Origin: Aulostomus chinensis
Taxonomy: Eukaryota > Chordata > Actinopteri > Syngnathiformes > Aulostomidae
Assembly: GCA_037954235.1 (NCBI GenBank)
Contig: JBBMOA010000015.1
Span: 5,263,001-5,327,000, forward strand
Reading direction: 5' to 3'
DNA: 64,000 nucleotides
In this document: positions 11,847 through 20,141 of the stretch, piece after piece
Numbering within the stretch: the first letter of the stretch is position 1
Layout: every line of letters starts with the position of its first letter
Made by a program: the position numbers and the translations under genes
Notes under the pieces: model-generated
Databases searched by the model: none
Seen by the model: only the letters and a program-made list of their open reading frames with translations
What the model was told of the DNA's origin: nothing

Positions 11847-12066
11847 CGGTATGCAGATCATAGAGCATGCAAGATTTAATAATGCTGAGTTTCGCACATT
11901 CCTCCGCTTCCCCCGGCCACCTTATATTCCAAATTTCCGTGAGTTTCATCTCAATGTCACAAATGGTTTTGAGGACCGGATATCAATGGTTCTTCGGAGA
12001 GCGCACGCGCGCCCCAATGATCTCATCCAAGTCAATCTGCGGGCCGATTTCCTCCCTTCCCAATAA
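11244..12066 (+). pseudogene. Unrecognised acidic protein ORF, frameshifted, with Asp repeat
   Basis: I do not recognise this protein. It opens MSKMSESERDTPLPQHLLHF in one frame. At a (GGGA)n-type purine-rich stretch (about 11645-11695) the coding-looking frame shifts to DEHEQTDDHSRRSNDNGNN. A (GAT)n run at 11806-11846 encodes about 14 Asp. The end, ARFNNAEFRTFLRF...RISMVLRRAHARPNDLI, has the composition of a folded domain and stops at TAA 12064. A plausible acceptor (TTTTTTCTGTAG) lies just before 11121. The frame change and early stop suggest a broken copy. It sits between the two halves of a decayed LINE in the opposite orientation, so a mobile-element origin (an N-terminal ORF of a larger element) is the leading guess. 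A young repeat-containing host gene is the alternative. Confidence 0.4.
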
Positions 12067-12459
12067 CAAGGGCCCTAATATGTGTAGTTGTAAAAGCCTT
12101 TGTACTCTGCCCCGCCTTCCTTGACCCTAGGGGTGGGGTTGGGGGTTCATAATCAACAACAGATCTAGTAATTAACCGATATATTATCATTAATGCTACT
12201 CTACCCCCCCCCCCACTCTTTTTACCAGACAAGGTATAACATTAAGATTCTTCTCATGTCTTTTATTTGTCCCCTGTGTGTTATTTTCTCCACAAACAAG
12301 CCCCCTCCCCCATAGATTCTAGTATCTTTACTCTTTCAAACTAGACTGTTCTGTAACCTGAGGTCCTGCTTCGACTTTTTTTTTTTTTTTTAAAGAATCA
12401 AAGACGACACTTTGGTTTTGCAAAACCTGTTACCACTCAGTCCGGTACCTGCTGTACTG

Positions 12460-12870
12460 TAGTTGTCTATAAACGGGTTTCCTTTCATTATGGCCCCGTC
12501 ATCTATAAATAAGGACACAGAACCATTTACCACTTTACAGAGAATATAATTGATAATATGCTGAAAAAAGTGGGCTGATTACACTTCCCTGTGGGGTCTC
12601 ATCAGCACCACTTAATTAGAATGATGTATTTCAACCCGCTTACTCTTTCTGGAATAGTGCAATTTCCCAGAAGTGTATGGATCCAGTGGAGCACCCTATC
12701 CCTCATCCCGTCTCAGCACGACTTTATAACTGACGTCTCCTTCCACAGCAGATCTTATATCCTCTCTTTATCCACTGCTTTATTCACTAGAACCTTGCTG
12801 ATGTCCAGGTTCGAGTCCGACGTGGATCGTCCAGCCCTAAACCCACTCTTGATATGAACAACGTATCCCT
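12460..12870 (-). mobile_element. LINE remnant: reverse transcriptase core
   Basis: Minus-strand peptides in several frames include SGFRAGRSTSD (RT motif 2a), DETPQGSVISPLF (the conserved PQGxxxSPLLF motif, about 12560-12605) and LFIDDGAIMKGN (the catalytic DD box, about 12480-12515). In fish elements of the I/Nimb type the equivalents are GFRxGRxTxD, GTPQGSVISPLLF and LFADDGALWKRG. Stops and frame shifts make it inactive. The RNase H part of probably the same insertion lies at 9560-9915. Confidence 0.7.
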
Positions 12871-13173
12871 GCTTCTCAAGAATGGATGGATATACACCAG
12901 TCCCCCTGTAACCATACAGTATACAATGCTACATAATACAGATGTAAAAGAAATTGGGGGAAAGGATCCAGGTTTCTAATACCGTATCATCCAGGGGGCA
13001 AAATATCTGGTAATCTAAACTTCTTGAAAAGGAAAAGAAAAGGGAGAAAACGTGACCACAACTTTTGAAATGAACATCATGCTGTACAGAAGGAAACTGA
13101 CGCAAGCGATGGGGGGGGTCTATCAACTCTTGTTTACTGAGGTAACAAACGGTGTGAGAAGAACCACGAGGTG

Positions 13174-15457
13174 TCAGTTCTGTGACTGGACGTGTACCGG
13201 CACACTTTTCACCTCTGTCCAATTTGTCTTCAGCTCAAAGTCGTCCCTCTGCCTGAGCAGGCTGTGGAAGACTTTCTCAGGATACAGGAAGAAGTTTCGG
13301 TTCCGCTCCAGGTCCTGCGCATTTATAATACGGGACACCAGAGCTTGTTGTATGGCTGGAGACTCACAGGGGTGATGCGACACGTTGTGACTCACATTCC
13401 TCAGCGGCTCAATAACCAAGAAACCCAGCATGCCACTTTCCTCATTGCTGTTATATCCAGCAGAAGCATTGGGTGCCACCTGTCTTTCATCGCCCCCTTT
13501 TGGCACATAAAGTCCAAACGCATCACTGGATTCCACCGTTTTACAAATTCTCACGATTTCAGCCGTTGAATTGGGTGCATTAGTTTGATTGAATCTGCCA
13601 GTTAGGACACTTTGGCTTATGTTATGTTTCATTGAGCAGGTCACATTGCTTACGCTGGATATGTTTGCAGTAGTTTGTCTTGGTCGACTTCTGATCCTGA
13701 TTTTACGTTTCCAGGGTCCTGGAGCTCCAGTCTCCTGAATAGCTGAGCGGAGATAGGTGGTGTAGCCCTGAACGAGGCGGCCCAAGCCGGACTTGTATGA
13801 CAGACGCAGCGACTCAACTGAACCCACCGGCACAGAGTGGAGCCGAACCTGATGACACAAGCACACAGATGCTGTTAGATCAAACCTCCCTCTTTAGTCG
13901 TAGCAAACATGCTGATCGATTCTGCGCTTTATGATTTATATCAAGAGCTGCTGAAGATACCAGGATGAGGAGGAGAGATAAGTGTTAAATTTGACATTTA
14001 AATAAACAAAGCCCTCTAAACCGTATTGTTTTTTCCTTTGCCTGCCAAAAAACATGCAAATTAGGCTGTTTGGGAACTCTGTAGATGTCCATGTGAGTAT
14101 GAACGGTTGTCTTCTCCATGTGTGAGCCCTGTGATGGAACAGCAATCCGACCAGGCTGCTCTGCCTCTTGCCTGGCAACGGAACGCCAAATTTTCAATTG
14201 ATCGGATGAACTTTTATAATACAAACAAAACCAAGCCTTTTTATACCAGTGGGAGTTTTTTTGTTTTTTTGTCTTAGCTTACCTGGTGGATTCTCATGTG
14301 CAGGTGAATTGCAGCTCCGGTCAACCACTGCTGCATGGACACTGTGCTCATCCTCTTCTTGGTAGTCATCCTCTCATAATGATCGAGTAACTCAAGTTTC
14401 AGCCAGTAGTCGTAGAGCTCTGTAGTCTCGGCTATTGTTGCTAGGTCGTTAGCGATCCCAGGGACCAGGCGCAGGTAATTTTGGGCAATCAAGCCAATTC
14501 TTGAAGAACTGCTGATGCCAAAAATCATTTTAGGATGGGATCTCTGAGGTGAAAGATCTCCCTCTGTTCCTCCTTGTCCTCGGATCTGGGATAAAAAGTG
14601 GAAATCTACATATCATTTCTGCTTCAGCTCTGTTCTACTAAGTGATTCTGTCTACTTTCCTGTCATTAAATATGAAAATACTCCGCTTTTTCCGACTGTT
14701 GTCAATCATTTACTTGTCTCTCCATCTTTCTTCTGCGTGCGCAGTTGCAATGTTTACCTCCCAATGCACAGATTTGATTGTGTAGCGTTACGTGAGAGAA
14801 TTTACCAGACACCCCACCACCACCACCCCCACACACAACAGCTCCAAGAAGGTTATCCTTATCTATCAGACCAGAATATTTAGAGGAGGTACAACAGGTT
14901 TTGGAAGCTGAGCAGGCAAGACGGAGGTATGCTAACACTTCCCTCTGCTATGATTTGTTGTGTTAACTAGCAGTCAGCCATTCTCTGCAGGTCTCAGCTC
15001 CCTCCTGCACAAGGGAGGGGGACGGGTGTCTATCTGCTTGGGAAGCATAACAAATAAATGTATTTTCTAAAACTTTGGTGTGTTACTTTAAACATTGAAG
15101 AGTATTCCGCTAACACACCAGAAAAATAAAAACAGTTATACTTGCTTGATGAGCAATTTGGTCAAAAAGAATGGACAGGGCCAGAGCAACGACACCGACT
15201 CCTCCGTGGGTGACCTGGTTGCCTCCCAGTTCTCTAGCCAAGCCGAGGTTGAATGCAGCCTGCTGCTCTTTGCTCATGCTCCGCTGCAAGAAGGCATATT
15301 GATGCTGCAGGGCAGCCGAGGAGTCCAGTGACAGGAAAGTGGTGAGGACAGGATCCAAGGAGATGTCCGGGATGATGCTGGCATCTCGAGCCACAGAGAA
15401 GAGCTCCTGGATGATGGCTTGTGAAGGAAGACATGAACTCCGGCCCATCAGGATCAT
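13174..15457 (-). CDS. Uncharacterised gene, three exons seen (possibly incomplete at 5' end)
   Basis: I do not recognise this family. Minus-strand exons: 15457-15142 (MILMGRSSCLPSQAIIQELF; the ATG may be internal to a longer exon, because CAATACAG just upstream could be an acceptor), about 14585-14283, and 13848-13174 ending in TGA. The junction IHQ/VRLHS between exons 2 and 3 is in phase (CACCAG/GTAAGC; TCATCAG/GTTCGG). The first junction is uncertain: GCAA/GTATAA leaves one base, whereas the acceptor at 14585 is phase 0. Acceptors a few bases inside would fit. Exon 3 has many N-x-S/T sequons (NVT, NIS, NQT, NST, and a doubled NVSHNVS), and exon 1 has a hydrophobic stretch GVGVVALALSIL. A secreted or luminal glycoprotein is possible, but no signal peptide is visible, so an upstream exon may be missing. 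It is head-to-head with rabgef1. Confidence 0.55.
14925..15025. repeat. Single arm of a fold-back repeat family
   Basis: TATGCTAACACTTCCC, then ...CTGCTATGATTTG..., then CTGCAGGTCTCAGCT and GCACA, match the right arm of the palindromic element at 21079-21366 in the same order and spacing. Confidence 0.6.
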
Positions 15458-17040
15458 TGCTTTAGCTGTATTGTCTGTATGTGTGTGTGAGCAGATATGT
15501 TCGTTATCAGTATTTCTGACCCTGGTGTGTTTATTTTCCCCCCCGTCAGTTCGACGTTATCAGCTCCGGTCTACCACAGCACATGCAGAGAAGGTTACAG
15601 TCCTGTCTAGACTGGAATGATTTTCAGCTCTGGACTATGATCATGGCTGAGGTTGTTTTTGATACGTTGAATGTTTTGCTGCGCCAGAGCTCTTCAAAAA
15701 CAATCACTAAAGCACTGCAGACAAGGAGAGCACTGGGAGACGAGGAGAACACAATACCCAGGAATACACATTGCCCAGTACTACAGCCCCGTTCCTAGGG
15801 TCTCTTATCCTATCAGCGCCTTCCCTGCCCTCTTGTTCTCCCACCTGCTTCTTGTTGTGCCTTCGTAGAAGTAAAGCTGCCAGTTGGGGAACCTAACACC
15901 ATGCTCGCCAGATTCAAACTTAGTAACTTTGCATGTGGTTGACAGTCAATTTGAGTTGACAATTTTGTTTGTCAGAGATGATCCAGTTTACCAGACATTG
16001 TTACTGTCCCAGAATCAATATCAGCATTTTCAGGAACAGCCCTCAGCCTGCCTGACAAACCTGGGCATGCCTCCATCATCAGGACATGCCGTTTCAATCA
16101 TCATTAAACTGCATTTGTTGGACACGTTTAAAAAATGTCTCTGTAATCCTGGAAGCTGGAAAACTTTGTGAACAATTTTCCCAAATTCTGTAACAGGCTG
16201 AACATATTTGCCCATAATGGTCTTCATCTCAAAAAGAGAAGGTTTCTAGAGTATGAAACTCTAAAATGAGCCACCTCTGCCATGCCACCTCCACACAGAG
16301 TTCAGTGCGACTGACACCTGGTCAGACAATCTTGTAACACAACTTTGGTTTAATGTGTCAGAACTCATGACTGTTATCGTCAAAGCTGGCCACTCCCTCT
16401 GGGTTTGACATCATCGACAAATTAATAACTGCACAAACTGAATTGTGTTTTATTTGTAGAAAATTAATGTCACTAAAAATTAAATTGGGATAAACGATGT
16501 AAAAGTTGCAGCGATAAGAAGTTTCACTTGTCTCTGGGGCTTCTGACTTGGTGGTGTAACTGGGTCAATCATACTGGGCCTCGATACATTAGTCAATAAT
16601 CTGCTAAAAACTTGGTCAAAAATACCGTGGGTTTAATGCTCGACTGCTCCCAAGCACTGGATGACACAAATATCACATAGAATATATAACTTTACTTTTG
16701 ATAGACAAATATCATATTTTATGTACTTTTACTTCAGTAGATTTTGAATGAAGAATGTTACTTTCTCATCTTTTAAGCCTTAACTTCGGAGTGGCACAAA
16801 TTCGGCAATCTCCGTCGATCACGTGATCTTTCTCCGAATGCCCGGTTCTTTCGGGTTTCTGATGACGACATTGTCCGATCCTTCTTTTTCAGTACAGCTC
16901 TGAACAATGCTGAACCACAGAAAACATCATAAAAAACAAAAAACAACTACTACAAAAAAAACCTAACCGGGATTTGAAAATGATACAATTTCATCCAAAA
17001 CGATAAACAGAGGAATGCGTTTTGATAGCAGAGTAAAAAC
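15458..17040. other. Intergenic region between the unknown minus-strand gene and rabgef1
   Basis: I see no gene. Open frames at 15583-15868 and 15884-16171 have no recognisable domains. The region just upstream of 17041 should hold the rabgef1 promoter. It includes GATCACGTGATC at about 16817-16828, a palindrome containing a CACGTG E-box; that any factor binds it is inference. Confidence 0.4.
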
Positions 17041-17155
17041 ATCAACTTCCGGTGTGTCTCTGTGGAGACGTCATTGTCGTGACCTGGAAAACTTGGTCGT
17101 TTTCTCAGCCACTAGTAATGAAGGTCAGTTGCTGATTCGCATCGGGTGAAAACAG
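17041..17155 (+). other. rabgef1: Probable untranslated first exon of rabgef1
   Basis: The sequence TCCGGTGTGTCTCTGTGGAG...GGGTGAAAACAG is followed by a consensus donor GTGAGC at 17156. The first coding exon has a strong acceptor at 20128 and only 13 untranslated bases, so an upstream untranslated exon is required. The 5' limit is approximate. Confidence 0.55.
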
Positions 17156-17429
17156 GTGAGCACTGACATAAATCTTTGGATGCCAGGCAAAAATATAACA
17201 TATAACGATGTGCAGACTTGTTCTGGTCTAGCATAGCTTAGCTAGCTTCCTTGTGTAGTAAAGCAACGCAGCATTTTAAGCTAGCCTGAGATGAGCAGCA
17301 CACTGGGGGAATGAATTAAAGGAAAAATGCTTAAAATAATTGCATAGGTGGTATAACCGGAGGGTTGGAAGTGTGTGAAAAGCGAGCGGAATCATTTGCA
17401 ACGGCTTTTACATTCGGCTGATGAAAACA

Positions 17430-17660
17430 ACAGTGGTGGGAAGTAATTAAGTAGAAATACTTGAGTGTCATTATTGACAGTACTTTGAATACTGTGAAAA
17501 GTGACAACCACACATGCAGCTGCAAGAAACTGTTGCGTGGTGTAATTTGTAAATACTGAAAGTGTAAGACTTGGAGTATTAAGGTGTCAATCGCAGTTTT
17601 AAATTCTACTTAAAATGTCAAGTTACAAGCAAATGTCACTCTTACTTTAATACTTTCCAG
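17430..17660 (+). repeat. Probable dispersed fish repeat (growing stretch of 'agtaattaagtagaaatacttgag' type)
   Basis: GTGGTGGGAAGTAATTAAG, followed by AGTACTTTGAATACTG and several further AAGTNACTT-like units, resembles a widespread fish interspersed sequence. Similar wording occurs near 10120-10200 (CTTGAGTACTTCTATAGTAAAGG). The boundaries are not clear. Confidence 0.35.
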
Positions 17661-18339
17661 AGGTCAAACTATTATCTTTACCATGATGAATCAATGAATT
17701 GTGAAGTTTATAAACTGTTTAATAAATGCTTATCACAAATACCCGTCGGTTAAATAGCATGTACTGTTATTCAAACACTCCAAAACACTAAGCATTTTCT
17801 GTCATGGAGTCTGGAACCAAATGATATGTTTAGTAATTTTGCTAAAAAACAAACAAAAAACAAACAGACTGAAGCATGATCTTTGTTATCAAAATGCAAG
17901 AAGTTCTGGTTAGAGCCACTGAATTCTTGCAGCACTATCCAGCTTTTTGACCCGGACTCAAGCAAATTCTGTTTTTCACTGTGTGGTTATTAAGAGGTTG
18001 TTACCTCATATTAATCCCCAACGCTTCTACTAGAGTCTGAGGTAGAAGTCTGGACAACAGATAGAAATCAAACCTCCACGTTAGCTTTTAAACAATTCAT
18101 ATGAAACGTGAATTCCTCATTTTTGTATTTCCATCATTATCGCTCCAGTTGGATCTTTTCATCCTTTCCTGTGAGTTTTTTGTGTTGTTGTTGTTTTAAA
18201 TTCATGTCGACCTCTCGGATCATATTCACTCTCTTGACCTGTAAAGTACAGAGTCTTTGTATTTGGTCTGAATGTTAACTTGCTTCCGCAAGTATTTGCT
18301 CTTTCAGCTGATTATTAGACCAGTTCATAACATTGGATA

Positions 18340-18395
18340 CAGTCAGCGGTGTAATGGTAGCATCTGACTCCAGATCAGATGTCATGTTTGCTCCA
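18340..18395 (+). pseudogene. tRNA-Trp relic
   Basis: GGTAGCATCTGACTCC...GATCAGA preserves the D-arm end and the entire anticodon arm of tRNA-Trp(CCA). The acceptor stem and T arm are not recognisable. It is the first member of the local tRNA-Trp cluster. Confidence 0.6.
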
Positions 18396-18486
18396 TCTTT
18401 GGAATATTCCATTTGTCAGTTTCAAAATACTGCAGGAGCCTCGTGTTTAAACAAATGTGAAAACCCCTAAACTTCTGTGTACATTC

Positions 18487-18487
<1 letters not shown>

Positions 18488-18547
<60 letters not shown>
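18488..18547 (+). repeat. (GT)n microsatellite, 60 bp
   Basis: This is a pure GT repeat, followed by a shorter interrupted TG run up to about 18561. It lies in rabgef1 intron 1 between tRNA-Trp copies. Confidence 0.95.
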
Positions 18548-18549
<2 letters not shown>

Positions 18550-18726
18550 ATGTGTGTGTGTATCTGTGCATCTGTGCATGACGACTGTGTCATGGAATGG
18601 TTCAATGATTCATTTGGTGTGACAACAAAGTAACTGGCTAGCAGAAATCCATGTGTATGTCTTTAGCTGCTCCTGTCTGTTCTCAGTTTGTCTGATGATG
18701 CTTGCAACACTAGTTGTGACTCCAGG

Positions 18727-18798
18727 GACTCTGTGGCGCAACGGTAGCGCGTCTGACTCCAGATCAGAAGGTTGCGTGTTCAAATCACGTCAGGGTCA
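18727..18798 (+). tRNA. tRNA-Trp (anticodon CCA)
   Basis: The 72-base cloverleaf has acceptor stem GACTCTG/CAGGGTC (one T.G wobble) with discriminator A, D arm GGCGCAACGGTAGCGC, anticodon arm TCTGA-CTCCAGA-TCAGA with CCA at the anticodon position, and T arm GCGTG-TTCAAAT-CACGT. The internal A and B boxes are intact, there is no intron, and a TTTTTT terminator follows at once (from 18799). It lies on the sense strand in the first intron of rabgef1. It looks functional. Confidence 0.9.
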
Positions 18799-19177
18799 TT
18801 TTTTGTTGTTGTTTTGTTTCCTTTGTCTGATAATATAAGTGCCATTGCCTTTCAAAGAGGATGGAAGCTGCCCTCATTCCCTCTCCTTGTTATGCTGAAG
18901 TGATAACAAACAGAAATGCTGAACAGACTTTAAGCACTACAACCTCCTATGGTGATCAATCATGGAAGATTTTTTTGGTTAGCACAGCACTTTGGTTCTC
19001 CTGTTTGGAAGATAAGTGCACCTCTACTGACATATATCTCCACATTCCAGTAAGAATCAACAAACATGTATAAATGGCCTCATTTATCGACAAGGGAGAG
19101 CATGTAGATGTGCTGAGTGACTGTAAGTAGTTTCCATGTCCAAAGAAAGAATTGAAAGTTTTCCCTCATGCTTATCA

Positions 19178-19249
19178 GACTCTGTGGCGCAACGGTAGCG
19201 CGTCTGACTCCAGATCAGAAGGTTGCGTGTTCAAGTCACGTCAGGGTCA
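19178..19249 (+). tRNA. tRNA-Trp (anticodon CCA), second copy
   Basis: It is the same 72-base cloverleaf as the copy at 18727-18798 except for T loop TTCAAGT instead of TTCAAAT. All stems are intact, and a T5 terminator begins near 19254. It is probably functional. Confidence 0.88.
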
Positions 19250-19590
19250 GTAATGTTTTTGGGGGTGGGGGGGCAGTTTATCAAAGCATTGTGATTGGTT
19301 GATGTCAGTAATGAAACAGCCACCCGATGACAGGCTGAGATGAACCAAGAAGGCAAGCAATGTTTATGTGCCGAGTAGTGAGATTAAAGTCTTGGGCCTG
19401 AGACCACAGTCAGGAGTAGCTTTGACAGTCGGAGACATCTGTGTATCAGAGATTAAAGTAAAAAGAACCCTCATTATCAAAGTAAACGTCTGAAGTCAGA
19501 ACCCCAGAGATTAAATCGATGACTCTTTGTAAGAAGGTCAGAGATCAGTCAGAGGTAGGGAAACTAGCACTGTCTCAGCTCGGTCCCTTC

Positions 19591-19661
19591 GGATCTGTGG
19601 TGCAATAGAAGAGTGTCTGACTTTCCATCTGAAGGTTGGGGTTCAAGTCACCTCAGGGTCA
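19591..19661 (+). pseudogene. tRNA-Trp-derived relic with altered anticodon
   Basis: The sequence from GGATCTGTGGTGCAATAG to CCTCAGGGTCA is colinear with the neighbouring tRNA-Trp genes. The anticodon arm is TCTGA-CTTTCCA-TCTGA, so the anticodon position would read TTC (a Glu anticodon) with one T.T mismatch in the stem. The D arm is damaged (GTGC/GAGTG) and the acceptor stem begins GGATCTG against CAGGGTC, giving a mismatch at the second pair. It is probably not functional. Confidence 0.6.
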
Positions 19662-20020
19662 TTGATCTGTTCTCCTGAGGTCAGGAGGCTGCTGTTGGAT
19701 CATGGTTTCATAACTGTTATACCAACTTAGAGGACAGTCAAGGTTTCACCTGAAAGCAAAGTCAGGATTTTGATATTGTTATTTTTTTCTATCAGGAATG
19801 CCGTTCCCACATTCGTCCACCAGTTGGAATTCCCTGCAGTGGACACACAAACACTTTTACTGACATGTATCACTGCATCTCAGTAAGAATCCACAGATAT
19901 ATAGAATGACTTCAATAAATGACAATGGAGCAGAGGTGGAAGAAATGTAGGCACTTATGTGAAAGTAGTCCCCTGTGAAAGTGAGTGACCTGAGTGTTAA
20001 ATTCTCACCAGCATTGATAA

Positions 20021-20092
20021 GACTCTGTGGCGCAACGGTAGCGCATCTGACTCCAGATCAGAAGGTTGTGTGTTCAAATCACGTCAGGGTTA
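20021..20092 (+). tRNA. tRNA-Trp (anticodon CCA), third copy, slightly weakened
   Basis: This is a 72-base cloverleaf with CCA anticodon. Relative to the first copy, the last acceptor pair is a G.T wobble (CAGGGTT), the T stem has an extra wobble (GTGTG/CACGT), and the base after the D arm is A rather than G. TTTT follows only at about 20106. It ends 36 bases before the rabgef1 exon at 20129. Possibly functional. Confidence 0.72.
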
Positions 20093-20141
20093 ATGGTTAA
20101 ATTTAACTTTTCTGTGTTTTCATTTCAGCTTTGTAGGCATT

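Larger units (their letters stand above)
17156..20128. other. rabgef1 intron 1 with tandemly duplicated tRNA-Trp region
   Basis: Besides the tRNA genes and relics, flanking sequence is duplicated. A block with CTACTGACATATATC, CAGTAAGAATCAACA and GGCCTCATTTATCGACA (19020-19095) reappears, diverged, at 19857-19925 with TTACTGACATGTATC, CAGTAAGAATCCACA and GACTTCAATAAATGACA. Each block precedes a tRNA copy by roughly 100 bases, so the cluster grew by segmental duplication. No protein-coding exon is seen. Confidence 0.7.
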
